Source: Brevundimonas sp. M20
Lineage (GTDB): Bacteria > Pseudomonadota > Alphaproteobacteria > Caulobacterales > Caulobacteraceae
Reading direction: 5' to 3'
DNA length: 64,000 nucleotides
Assembly: GCF_006547065.1 (NCBI RefSeq)
Contig: NZ_CP041243.1
Location: 124,001 to 188,000 of the forward strand
Every line of letters begins with the position of its first letter. Position 1 is the stretch's first letter. Positions 32,508 through 41,914 of the stretch are shown here, piece after piece. The translations under genes were made by a program, and so were the position numbers. The notes beneath the pieces were generated by a model. It saw only the letters and a program-made list of their open reading frames with translations, ran no database searches and was not told the origin of the DNA.

Positions 32508-34124
32508 TTACAGCTGCGTCAGCCGGGGCCCCTCCCACCGGGGCCGCGACAGCTCGGTGATCGCCCAGACCAGCGCATCGGCCCGGTCCGGCGAGCGCCC
32601 GCCGGCGTCGTCCGCGCCCAGCCCCAGCAGCTCCTCCTCCAGCGCCTCCAGCCCCGCCGCATGCGCCACCCGCCCGTGTTCGTACAGCGCCGCCACCGGC
32701 TCGGCCCGCGTCACCTTGCCGGTCGTCGCATGCACCCGCCGCACCGGCGCCGTCAGGCCGCAGTTGCGCAGCACGGACTCCCCCATCGCCCCGCCCTGAT
32801 TGGTCTCCAGCACCACGCGCGTGTTCGGGTCGACGGGGCGCCAGTCGTCCACCGCCGCCTTCACCCGCCCGGCCCAGCCGTCGGGCGACAGCCCCGCCGC
32901 CGTCCGGTCCTCCAGCACCACGAACCGCCGCCCGACCACCCCGGCCACCACGATCCCGCACGCGTCGCGAGGCCGCCCCGTCAACGTCCCCGCCGGCGGA
33001 TCGACGGCGACAACGATGCGCTCCAGCCGTTCTCCCTCCCCGTTCGGGGAGGGTGTCGGCGCAGCCGACGGGTGGGGGCGGCTCCGCGCCACCCATTCCT
33101 CGCCCAACCCCTTCGCCCGCTCGATGTCCTCCAGCCGGAACAGCGCCCCCTCGGCCTCCAGCAGCTTCCCCTCCAGCTCCTGCGCCGCCCGTCGCGTCCC
33201 GCCGTACAGATCCTCCATCGCCGTCAGGAACCCCGGCGCCAGATGCGCCGCATTGGCCTTCGTCCCCGCATGTGTCCTGACGCACCCCGCCTCCGCCAGC
33301 ACCCCGCGCATCAGCCGCCCCGGCTTGGGCGTGGTGGTGAGGACAAGTTTTGGGGCGCTACCGCTCGCAACGCGGTCGCTCGCTGCTTGAGCGCGGTTCG
33401 GCTCGTCGGGATCAGCCTGCGCAACGCGCCAGGACGCGTCGGGTCGAGAAGGCGGAGCCTTCTGACCGCGGCCCAGCATAATGGCCGCGTCGGGTCGGGA
33501 GGTCCCCGAAGGGGCCGACGGTCCGCGGCCCCACAAGGAATCGCTCGCCCGCACTGGCCAGGGCAGTCTGAGCCCCAATCTCAACATGGCGAGCGTCTCC
33601 TCCCCATAAAACCACGCACACACCTCATCCCCCCAGGCCGCGTGGAACTGCGGCCCTCTCAGCCGCTGCGGCTCCTCGGCCGAGAAGACCAGCCCCACCG
33701 CCCCGCCGGGAAACCGCAGCCGCCGCCGCGACGGCTCGTAGGTCGCCCCCGACCAGTACGGCAGGTTCAGCAGCCCCGACGGCCCCTCGATCATCACCGC
33801 CCGCGCGTCATTCAGCGTCGGCGCCACCAGCGCGATCCGCCCGCCCTCGCCCAGCCGCAGCGCTGTCTCCCACACCCATTCCGCCCCGGCCCGCGTCTTC
33901 CCCGCGCCCCGCCCGCCCAGAAACACCCAGGTCCGCCAGTCGCCCGACGGCGCCCGCTGGCCTTCATGCGCCAGCTCGGCCCACGCCTCGCGAGCCAGTT
34001 CCGCCTGAGACAACCGCTCCAACGCCTCTCCCTCCCCGTCCCGGGGAGGGTGGTCGAGCGCGGCGAGACCGGGTGGGGAGGGCTCCGCGAGCGCCCCGTG
34101 CGTCTCACCCCGTCCCCTACCCAC
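32508..34124 (-). CDS. Phage/gene-transfer-agent-type terminase large subunit, enlarged by in-frame repeat insertions
   Basis: The 538-residue protein contains the packaging ATPase with Walker A GGRGAGKT at 70-77, Walker B QFHAAWGDE at 159-167, the coupling TTTPKP at 263-268, and the nuclease start VVAVDPPAGT near 371-380. It belongs to the gene-transfer-agent/lambdoid DNA-packaging type. Three stretches do not fit the family: residues about 8-38 (N-terminal), 189-256 (between RLGLRLP and APKLVLTT) and 347-368 (just before the nuclease domain). Each coincides with a palindromic repeat that is also found outside genes here. Removing them leaves about 415 residues, close to a normal length. No portal or capsid genes follow. 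Confidence 0.85.
   Translation of the reverse strand: MGRGRGETHGALAEPSPPGLAALDHPPRDGEGEALERLSQAELAREAWAELAHEGQRAPSGDWRTWVFLGGRGAGKTRAGAEWVWETALRLGEGGRIALVAPTLNDARAVMIEGPSGLLNLPYWSGATYEPSRRRLRFPGGAVGLVFSAEEPQRLRGPQFHAAWGDEVCAWFYGEETLAMLRLGLRLPWPVRASDSLWGRGPSAPSGTSRPDAAIMLGRGQKAPPSRPDASWRVAQADPDEPNRAQAASDRVASGSAPKLVLTTTPKPGRLMRGVLAEAGCVRTHAGTKANAAHLAPGFLTAMEDLYGGTRRAAQELEGKLLEAEGALFRLEDIERAKGLGEEWVARSRPHPSAAPTPSPNGEGERLERIVVAVDPPAGTLTGRPRDACGIVVAGVVGRRFVVLEDRTAAGLSPDGWAGRVKAAVDDWRPVDPNTRVVLETNQGGAMGESVLRNCGLTAPVRRVHATTGKVTRAEPVAALYEHGRVAHAAGLEALEEELLGLGADDAGGRSPDRADALVWAITELSRPRWEGPRLTQL
33021..33086. repeat. Palindromic repeat, type A, inside the terminase gene
   Basis: CTCCCTCCCC and GGGGAGGG form a short stem at 33032-33053, followed by a stem TGTCGGCGCAGCCGAC and a GGGTGGGGG tail. 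It codes in frame for a Pro/Ser/Arg-rich insert (about residues 347-368). The same arrangement recurs at 34026-34083. Confidence 0.7.
33357..33560. repeat. Long composite repeat insertion inside the terminase gene
   Basis: This stretch of about 200 bases encodes residues 189-256, with no counterpart in terminases. It starts with a type B element (CGCTCGCAACGCGGTCGC at 33362-33379), also present at 59216-59255 and 62023-62054, and contains the palindrome AGAAGGCGGAGCCTTCT near 33461. Its length keeps the reading frame. Confidence 0.65.
34026..34083. repeat. Palindromic repeat, type A, at the terminase N-terminus
   Basis: CTCCCTCCCCGTCCCGGGGAG starts a stem at 34028, followed by GGTCGAGCGCGGCGAGACC as a second stem and a GGGTGGGGAGGG tail. 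It encodes the family-unlike first 38 residues of the terminase, so the original start was probably further in or elsewhere. Confidence 0.7.
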
Positions 34125-34749
34125 CGCTCACCTCTCCCTCGTCAGAGGGGGAGGGGGACCGCCCGAAGCCCTCCGGGCGAAGGGGGGTGGAGGGGTCGGC
34201 GCCCCGCCGCGCCCTCAGAAAGTCCAGCGCCGCCCGCCGCCCCCGCGCCATGCCCGCCGCGTCCGCGCTTCCATCCCCGGCCATGCCGGCCACCCCGCGC
34301 GCCAGCCGCTCCAGCGTCCCGGCCAGCCGCGCATAGGTATAGGCCCGCGTCGGCTGCGCATCCTTCAGCATCAGGATCGCCGTCTCCGCCGCCGCCCGCG
34401 CCGCCTCGGCCAGCGACGCGTCGTCGTTCAGGGCCGTGATCGGCGCCTCCGCCGCACACCCGCGCCCCTCCCGCACCACCGCTTCCCGCACCACCGCTTC
34501 CCGCGCCGCGTCGTCCAGCGCGCACGGCTCCATCCACGGCCGATCCTTCCGCAGCAGCCCGGCCTTCCGCGCGTGGGTGTAGATCGTTCGCTCGGTCGTT
34601 CCGAACCGGACCGCCAGCGCCTTGGCCGTCGCCCCGGCCTCATACAGCGCCAGCAAGTCGCCCCACGACTTCGGCGTCAGCCGCCCATAGGGCTTCCGCT
34701 CCCGCCCCGTCGGCCCATTCCCCGCCTCACCCGTCCTCGCCCGCGCCAT
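34117..34749 (-). CDS. Small terminase-like HTH protein with repeat-derived C-terminus
   Basis: From the ATG at 34749, with GGAG seven bases upstream, the product has 210 residues. A helix-turn-helix lies at about 25-60 (SWGDLLALYEAGATAKALAVRFGTTERTIYTHARKAGLL), followed by a helical region. Position directly before, and eight bases overlapping, the large terminase gene makes it the probable small subunit that recognises DNA, as with g1 of gene-transfer agents. The last 29 residues (GADPSTPLRPEGFGRSPSPS...) are encoded by the repeat at 34131-34197 and are probably not part of the ancestral protein. Confidence 0.7.
   Translation of the reverse strand: MARARTGEAGNGPTGRERKPYGRLTPKSWGDLLALYEAGATAKALAVRFGTTERTIYTHARKAGLLRKDRPWMEPCALDDAAREAVVREAVVREGRGCAAEAPITALNDDASLAEAARAAAETAILMLKDAQPTRAYTYARLAGTLERLARGVAGMAGDGSADAAGMARGRRAALDFLRARRGADPSTPLRPEGFGRSPSPSDEGEVSGG
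34131..34197. repeat. Palindromic repeat, type C, spanning the end of the small terminase gene
   Basis: CCTCTCCCTCGTCAGAGGGGGAGG forms the first stem; GCCCGAAGCCCTCCGGGC the second; the tail is GAAGGGGGGTGGAGGGG. It belongs to the same family as the copies at 34887-35048 and 35830-36026, but here it supplies the stop region of a gene. Confidence 0.7.
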
Positions 34750-34886
34750 CGCCTCTCTCCCGGGCTCCATGCCCGGCGACAATTATCGACGCCCCCGAAG
34801 ACCCCGCCGGCAAATGGCGAACTGTTTTTTACAAGCCGCTGATTTCCGGGCGGTTCGACTCAGAATTTCGGCCGAACTTCCGGATG

Positions 34887-35048
34887 TCCTCCCCCCCCTC
34901 TGCGGCGAGGGGGACCCTTCGAAGCCCGCAGGGCGAAGAAGGGTGGAGGGGCGCCCGCCCACACACGGTCTCCCGTCTCCTCCCCATCGCCCGCGATGGG
35001 GAGGGGGACCGTCCGAAGCCGCGTCGCGGCGAAGGAGGGTGGAGGGGC
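34887..35048. repeat. Two adjacent type C palindromic repeats in the gap before a secreted protein gene
   Basis: Copies at 34887-34951 and 34976-35048 share the build: CTCCCC stem, GGGGGACC, a stem around GAAGCC(N)nGGCGAAG, then GGGTGGAGGGG. From 34943 to 35011 the sequence is identical, apart from one base, to 35940-36008. The rest of the gene-free region 34750-35169 shows no coding sign; the ribosome site of the next gene is at its right end. Confidence 0.8.
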
Positions 35049-35169
35049 TCCTGAAGCCGCACGGGCGCCGTTCCTTCCCAATCGCCCGAACCGCCCGATT
35101 GTTTCGTCCCTGCAATCCGGGCGCAAAGCCCAACCGGCAATCGCGCGCCTTTCCGCAACGGAGAGCCTC

Positions 35170-35796
35170 ATGCGCCTGATCCTGCCCGCCTTCGTCATCG
35201 CCGCCGTTCTGCTGGTCTCCGGACCGGGCCGGGCGCAGGATCCAACTCCCTCTGACAACCCCGAAATGGCCGCCATGCTTGAGGCCGATCAGGCCGTGCG
35301 TCACGGCATGACCCCCGAACGCCTCCGCGACCGCGCCTTCCTCCAGAACATGATCGCCGAGGACGCCGAACGTCGCCGCCGCACCCGCGCCCTTCTCGAG
35401 GCCGGCGCCCTGCGCACGGCGCGGGACTACCGCGCCGCCGCCTTCGTCTTCCAGCACGGCTCCACGCCCGAGGACTATCTGCTGGCCCACAGCCTCGCCG
35501 TCGCCGCCCTCGCCCGGGGCGACAGTGAAAGCGCCTGGATCGCCGCGGCGACGCTTGATCGCTATCTCCAGATGACAGGCAAGGCGCAAATCTACGGCAC
35601 CCAGACGCGAAAGACGCCCGACGGTCCCCCCACGCTCGACCCCTATGATCGCGATCTGGTCCCGGACTCGCTCCGCACCGCGCTGGGCGTTCCCCCACGG
35701 GCCGATCAGGACGCCCGCCTCGCCGCCCTCAACGCCGCCCCCGCCCCGCCCGTCCCCGCCCCGCCCGCAAACGCCAATGGCCCGGACGGTTCCTGA
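35170..35796 (+). CDS. Exported protein, DUF6624-like
   Basis: The 208-residue protein has a signal peptide (MRLILPAFVIAAVLLVSGPGRAQ) and a helical domain with FQHGSTPEDYLLAHSLAVAALARGDSESAWIAAATLDRYL and GKAQIYGTQ. This combination is typical of the DUF6624 family, an uncharacterised domain in exported or soluble proteins. A Pro/Ala-rich tail follows. GGAG six bases before the ATG supports the start. Near-identical repeats flank the gene on both sides, so it could have been moved or duplicated by recombination between them; that is inference. Confidence 0.75.
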   Translation: MRLILPAFVIAAVLLVSGPGRAQDPTPSDNPEMAAMLEADQAVRHGMTPERLRDRAFLQNMIAEDAERRRRTRALLEAGALRTARDYRAAAFVFQHGSTPEDYLLAHSLAVAALARGDSESAWIAAATLDRYLQMTGKAQIYGTQTRKTPDGPPTLDPYDRDLVPDSLRTALGVPPRADQDARLAALNAAPAPPVPAPPANANGPDGS

Positions 35797-35829
35797 CGCG
35801 GGAACAGACCGCCCGTCATGAACACCGCA

Positions 35830-36026
35830 TCCCCTCCCCACGACGTGGGGAGGGGACCCTGCGAAGCCCGCAGGGCGAAGACGGGTGGAGGGGCATTTCC
35901 TCCCCCACCGGGTGAGGGGGACCGTCGGCGAAGCCGAGGGTGGAGGGGCGTCCGCCCACACACGGTCTCCCGTCTCCTCCCCATCGCCCGCGATGGGGAG
36001 GGGGACCGCGAAGCGGTGGAGGGGTT
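35830..36026. repeat. Three adjacent type C palindromic repeats
   Basis: Copies at about 35830-35893, 35897-35948 and 35971-36026 again have CTCCCC...GGGGAGGGG(A)CC, a GCGAAGC-centred stem, and GGTGGAGGGG. The whole gap 35797-36225 holds these repeats; the right part, 36050-36225, is A/T-rich with no open frame of note. Confidence 0.8.
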
Positions 36027-36225
36027 CTTGAGGTCGTCCCGCCGTGAGGTTGGGTTGCGTTGGATCGTCCGCTACGCGCGAATAGTAGACACTCGAGCAA
36101 GATCGCGAACCGGCCATTTGCCTTCGATCATTTGGCATTCTGATAGCCGTTAGAGATATTTACGATCACTACGATGGTAGACGCGTACTGACCGCCTATT
36201 CATTAGGAACGAAACTGAGGAGGCT

Positions 36226-37830
36226 TCATCTGGCGAACGGGCCTTCCTGGACTGTAATGCCATCAGGGTCGACTGTCAGATGGAGACTAAGTCCCCCTTG
36301 AGGCAAGGGTGAATCGAAATATCGCGCCCGCACTTTTAAGCGCGCGCGTACTCCGAACCGTGCTGGCTCGAGGTAGGAAATGGACAACTCGTACAGGTCT
36401 GGAAAATGGTCGTCGTTCAAAACCTTTATCAGCGGCCAAGGATCACGCAACTCGATCGCGTCTCTGCGAAAAGCACATCGAAGAAGCCAGGCGAGATACG
36501 CCTGCTTGGGCTGGCCACCCATCGCTCTCGATACTCGCCGAAGCTGGGCCGCGACCACGATCCAGAGGTTGGGACTGTCGGTATCTAGCGCCATCACATC
36601 ACGGCACGTTGCCCACAGTTCGCCATAGCCCAGCTGGCCAACGATCATCGTTAGGTCCGCGCGTTCGCTCACGACGACGGTGTGGACGTCAGTCACGTCC
36701 ATATCAAGACTTGGCGCGAGATCAGACTTCAGGGGCTCGCGTTTTCGGCCGTCGTCCCCGACAAGACGGACCGGGGTGTCATTGAGAAGCAGCGTCGTGT
36801 GTCCCCTCCGGCCTGAAATCGTGAGACCACGACGGCTGAGTGAAGCCGCTACAGTGTCCGTGTAAAACGCTGCACTGGTATGACGAAGGCGGCTTAGGTC
36901 GCCGAACACGCCAATGTCAAATGGAGTTCGTGACCAGTGCGGGACGAACTCTAACACGGTCCTACCGCGTAGCAGGCGTTTGGCCACGGGATCGATACCT
37001 ACGCCGTGCCGACGACGGGGATGCAAGGGGGCCACCAAGCTCATGTTGCTGACCGCAACTCCCATGATCGCCATGCGGTCGAAGACCTGCGCGGCAGCAT
37101 CCACTTGACGATCGGGACCAATGCCTCGCGCTCGCACAAAGAAGGCGTCCTCTCCTCGGAAGAGCCGCTCGCGATCGTGCCAAAGCTCCCAAAGCACGCC
37201 CAAGGCATCAACGCCTTCTGGGGGCAGCACCCGCATGCGGGATCGATGGACCCGAGACACCCTTGGGACGCTCAGCACCGGTCCGATCACTGGCATCGTC
37301 CATCGGCGTTCCATGGCCCCGGCAAACGACCTTTCGCTCTCCATGATGACCATAACGTAAGGGTGATCGCGCGCCTTAAGCGCTGCGGCGACGGCTCGTG
37401 CGGCTTGGGACACGCCTTCCCATGCCAAGACGATGATCGGGCCGTTCTGCTGCTCCGCAGCGCTGAGGAAAGCCTCTCGATCTTTTTCATCGTGGAGATA
37501 CGGCGTGAGAGAGCGCAGACGGTCGAACGATGCGGGTTCAAGGTCCGCCTCGCTCACATAGACCAACGGGAACATCGAAAAGGCCCAAGGCGGGGCCTCT
37601 GCGACCTCGTCTATCCTCGTTTCGACATCATGGCGGGCGTGGTCGATATCAAGATTTGGCAGGATCATGCCCCGCAGATCTTGCCCCCGAACATCAACGC
37701 CCTTCAGGGAGGTTCCGATATAGAAGGTCGCGGGATCACCCCCCGCCAGCTCGGCAAGGGCGCGGAGATCGCCCGTTTCCGCCTCGAGCAACCGCGCGAG
37801 CGTCTCCTGAAGCTGATCCGAGCGCGACAT
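36226..37830 (-). CDS. Unrecognised 534-residue protein with pentapeptide-like N-terminus (third gene of a cassette)
   Basis: The product has no signal peptide or membrane helix. Residues 1-30 are helical. Residues 33-62 (ATFYIGTSLKGVDVRGQDLRGMILPNLDI) follow the A(D/N)LxG spacing of pentapeptide proteins, a short adaptor often found at the start of NLR-like and other bacterial conflict proteins. Residues 85-185 alternate hydrophobic strands and helices (FPLVYVSEAD, GPIIVLAWEGVSQAARAVAAALKA, YVMVIMESERS), a Rossmann-like pattern without a recognisable active site. A strand-rich C-terminal half follows, ending in an immunoglobulin-like stretch with KVRARYFDS. It starts on the last base of the preceding gene. 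I do not recognise the function. Confidence 0.75.
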   Translation of the reverse strand: MSRSDQLQETLARLLEAETGDLRALAELAGGDPATFYIGTSLKGVDVRGQDLRGMILPNLDIDHARHDVETRIDEVAEAPPWAFSMFPLVYVSEADLEPASFDRLRSLTPYLHDEKDREAFLSAAEQQNGPIIVLAWEGVSQAARAVAAALKARDHPYVMVIMESERSFAGAMERRWTMPVIGPVLSVPRVSRVHRSRMRVLPPEGVDALGVLWELWHDRERLFRGEDAFFVRARGIGPDRQVDAAAQVFDRMAIMGVAVSNMSLVAPLHPRRRHGVGIDPVAKRLLRGRTVLEFVPHWSRTPFDIGVFGDLSRLRHTSAAFYTDTVAASLSRRGLTISGRRGHTTLLLNDTPVRLVGDDGRKREPLKSDLAPSLDMDVTDVHTVVVSERADLTMIVGQLGYGELWATCRDVMALDTDSPNLWIVVAAQLRRVSRAMGGQPKQAYLAWLLRCAFRRDAIELRDPWPLIKVLNDDHFPDLYELSISYLEPARFGVRARLKVRARYFDSPLPQGGLSLHLTVDPDGITVQEGPFAR

Positions 37831-38657
37831 CAGAGACTTTCGGCGAGAACCACCGCGAGCGTCATTCTGGCGAATGGATTGGACATGTCGCCATCCGCCC
37901 CTTCGAGAAGACGTTCCTCAAACAAGCGATTTCGCAGGTAAGCCTCCGCCGCCGCCATGCGGTTACGGTGTTGGGGATTGAGTTGGAGAACCGACCACTT
38001 GGCCTCGTCAGTCATGACGATGTCAGTGATGATCAAATCTTCCCTACGACATCGGACTTCGACGCGGATCGAGGGTGGTATATGGCGATCCCGATCGACG
38101 CGCATATCGACGACAGTTAGTCGAGGTTCCTCCTCGCTGCGCCAAGGCTGGCCGACAAGCTCGTCTCCTATCGCCGGAGTGATTGTCCAACGGTGCGACG
38201 TGCCGTCCTCGTCCAGTCCATGAACCACCATCATCTCCCGTAGCGCTTCCGTGACAATCACTGAGGTCGCGGCCTTGGCGGACGCTGCCGCTGACGCGTC
38301 GAAATCCAAACCGGCTTCCACCCCACTCGCGCCGAGCTTGAGCTTTCCGCCCGCGGTGGTCGAGCCCTGAAGATCTGTCTCGCGCGTCTGTGTGGCTACG
38401 CCCTCGCGGGCCCGGGTGTCGCGACGTACACTTCGGGGATCAACCTTAGCGGGCTCGCTGGGCGGGATGACGATCACCACCTCTGCCTGCTTGAGCATAA
38501 GGCGGAAGCGGACTTTATCCGTGGCCTTTCCGCCGATCCTTCCTGCGGTGAAAGCGACGTTCACATGAAGATCCGCGCGCTCCGTAGCGCCATCGAACTT
38601 TTCATGCCACGCCTCGAGGGTCACGATCTCAGCCAAATTACGAATTTGGTTCGCCAT
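37830..38657 (-). CDS. Unrecognised 275-residue protein (second gene of a cassette)
   Basis: The soluble product has no signal peptide. Residues 25-65 look like beta-strands (DLHVNVAFTAGRIGGKATDKVRFRLML, then AEVVIVIPPSEP). A charged linker with RRDTRAREGV lies at 78-90, a Gly/Ala-rich part (GKLKLGASGVEAGLDFDASAAASAKAATS) at 104-132, and a strand-rich part follows (HRWTITPAIGDEL, VEVRCRREDLIITDIVM). The C-terminus is helical. The Gly/Ala segment could be a membrane-interacting or assembly motif. The gene overlaps the next by one base and follows the membrane protein gene by 52 bases, so the three form an operon. Confidence 0.72.
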   Translation of the reverse strand: MANQIRNLAEIVTLEAWHEKFDGATERADLHVNVAFTAGRIGGKATDKVRFRLMLKQAEVVIVIPPSEPAKVDPRSVRRDTRAREGVATQTRETDLQGSTTAGGKLKLGASGVEAGLDFDASAAASAKAATSVIVTEALREMMVVHGLDEDGTSHRWTITPAIGDELVGQPWRSEEEPRLTVVDMRVDRDRHIPPSIRVEVRCRREDLIITDIVMTDEAKWSVLQLNPQHRNRMAAAEAYLRNRLFEERLLEGADGDMSNPFARMTLAVVLAESL

Positions 38658-38709
38658 CTCACTCCTGTCCCGGCATGTGCTGAGTGGCCGGATTGGTCAT
38701 AAACCGAGT

Positions 38710-39663
38710 TCACTGTGCACGGGTCGGAGAGACGGGGGGCTTTTTTCTCGGAACCGGCTGGTCTGTTAAGGCAGAGAGCGCCGCGAGAAGAACGCTATGT
38801 TCTTGGCGGTCTATATCCTTTTGATGCAGGTCAGTGGTCGTCTCGCCTTTACGCAGAATGAAATTTCGCTCTGTTGACGCTAGGCCTTTGAGCATTTCCA
38901 ACATCGTGGCATCGCCACGGTCTGGTTTTGCCAGTTTCACTTCGCTGTATAGCTGGATGGCCAGCAACTTCGCTTCAACATTGGTGAGTTCATTGTGGAA
39001 GTATCGGCTCTCACTCAGATTCCGTCTGTAGGTAGAAAGAAAGAAAAACGCGAAGACACTTGCCGTAAGCGATAAGAATGCTCGGGCGCCTGCAACCGCC
39101 CAGAACATCGCCGGATCGGCGGCACGGGGAGGCAGGAATACCGAGATCACGAGAATGGCTAGCGCCAACAAGGCGCCGCCGCCGCCGATGATCAGATTGA
39201 GATTGGCTTTTCTGTCTTGGTTCTGGATTTCCAGATCAAGGCGCACAGAAAGCTCGCGAGCAAGCTGTTCCGAAGGCGTTTCCCTTTGCGGGATTGCTTC
39301 TGGGCGCTCAGCTTCGCGTTCGGAAGCTCGGGGACCAGATGCGATGCGAGGCTCGTGCGGACCAGATGTGACCATCGAGAAGGGATTCAGCGTCCCATCG
39401 CGGAGATAGCCGAGCGCGCTAAAAGCAGAAGCGATCATGGCGCTCGAAAGACCAATGACGCCGATTGAGAATCGAAACTGTGCGACGGCCCAATCATAAG
39501 GCTCGCCCCACAGCAGAGTAATGATGTCTTGGGCCAATGGGATCAGTAAGGCCGAGAGGGCCGCGACAATGATCAAGGCGCCGACACTGACCGCACGGCG
39601 GCGCCGGCGCATTACGACCGGAGAGATCGCCTCTCGCTCTGCCAAATTCTCTTTTGGTTCCAT
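38710..39663 (-). CDS. Four-helix membrane protein with coiled-coil insert (first gene of a cassette)
   Basis: From the ATG at 39663 (GGGGGAG just upstream) the product has 317 residues. Membrane helices lie at about 25-44, 65-88, 156-178 and 187-211. A cytoplasmic segment at 90-155 holds a Ser/Glu/Arg-rich linker and a helix with coiled-coil pattern (SEQLARELSVRLDLEIQNQDR). A helical, charged C-terminal domain follows (ESRYFHNELTNVEAKLLAIQLYSEV). Paired hairpins with an amphipathic linker recall membrane effectors of conflict systems, such as two-TM domains associated with TRADD-N-like modules, but no family match is certain. It heads the operon. Confidence 0.75.
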   Translation of the reverse strand: MEPKENLAEREAISPVVMRRRRRAVSVGALIIVAALSALLIPLAQDIITLLWGEPYDWAVAQFRFSIGVIGLSSAMIASAFSALGYLRDGTLNPFSMVTSGPHEPRIASGPRASEREAERPEAIPQRETPSEQLARELSVRLDLEIQNQDRKANLNLIIGGGGALLALAILVISVFLPPRAADPAMFWAVAGARAFLSLTASVFAFFFLSTYRRNLSESRYFHNELTNVEAKLLAIQLYSEVKLAKPDRGDATMLEMLKGLASTERNFILRKGETTTDLHQKDIDRQEHSVLLAALSALTDQPVPRKKPPVSPTRAQ

Positions 39664-39763
39664 TGTGTCTCCCCCCGCCGCCGCATAGGCCACAATCGTC
39701 ACACCAAGACAATCTTCACGGGAAGGGGGCGGGCGGAATTCGCCTTCGTGTGCGGATGATTCT

Positions 39764-39798
39764 ACAAAAAAGGCGCCCCGGTCTCCCGGAGCGCCTTC
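39764..39798 (-). terminator. Intrinsic terminator after groEL
   Basis: On the minus strand, AAGGCGCTCCGG and CCGGGGCGCCTT pair around GAGA (one internal mismatch), followed by a run of T. It lies about 40 bases past the groEL stop. Confidence 0.9.
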
Positions 39799-39834
39799 TT
39801 CGTTCTCAGCCTGTAACGGCGGAGCGGTGCGGAC

Positions 39835-41538
<1,704 letters not shown>

Positions 41539-41826
41539 TTACGAGAGCACGCCCAGCACGTCCGATTCCTTCATGATGATCAGGTCTTCGCCATCGATCT
41601 TGATCTCGGTGCCCGACCATTTGCCGAACAGGATGCGGTCGCCGGCCTTCAGTTCCAGAGCCTGGACAACGCCGCTGTCGTCACGGACGCCGGCGCCGAC
41701 GGCGACGACTTCGCCTTCCTGCGGCTTTTCCTTGGCGGTGTCGGGGATGATGATGCCACCCTTGGTCTTGGATTCTTCTTCAACGCGCTTCACGAGCACG
41801 CGGTCGCCGAGCGGACGAAACGCCAT
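41539..41826 (-). CDS. groS: Co-chaperonin GroES
   Basis: The 95-residue protein caps the GroEL chamber. Conserved landmarks are [35 protein letters not shown] (mobile loop), [10 protein letters not shown] and [31 protein letters not shown]. The ATG at 41826 is preceded by AGGGAG nine bases away; a longer frame from 41895 includes the CIRCE-like region and is not coding. It is first in the groES-groEL operon. Confidence 0.98.
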   Translation of the reverse strand: MAFRPLGDRVLVKRVEEESKTKGGIIIPDTAKEKPQEGEVVAVGAGVRDDSGVVQALELKAGDRILFGKWSGTEIKIDGEDLIIMKESDVLGVLS

Positions 41827-41877
41827 TTGATGTATCTCCCTTGAGAAGTTCGAAGCCCCCGGGCGCGGCGTGCCGTT

Positions 41878-41904
41878 TTGGCAGCCGACAGCCACGAGTG
41901 CTAA
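41878..41904 (-). promoter_or_regulatory. CIRCE-like HrcA operator before groES (one arm degenerate)
   Basis: GAGTGCTAA at 41896-41904 is an exact CIRCE half. Nine bases away, TTGGCAGCC at 41878-41886 matches TTAGCACTC at six of nine positions. CIRCE is TTAGCACTC-N9-GAGTGCTAA, bound by the HrcA repressor. Spacing and place fit, though one arm is weak. Confidence 0.6.
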
Positions 41905-41914
41905 CGCGAGCGGG

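Noticed and set aside
32508..34124. Calling the terminase a pseudogene
   Set aside because: Although it carries three foreign segments and lacks downstream head genes, the frame and all visible motifs are intact, so I list it as a coding gene with insertions.
34887..36026. CRISPR array
   Set aside because: The repeats are palindromic, irregularly spaced and variable, and lack uniform spacers or cas genes.
37006..37941. Plus-strand open frames opposite the 534-residue protein gene
   Set aside because: They run against the operon direction and read as His/Arg/Gln-rich without a domain; the minus strand has the coupled starts and stops of an operon.
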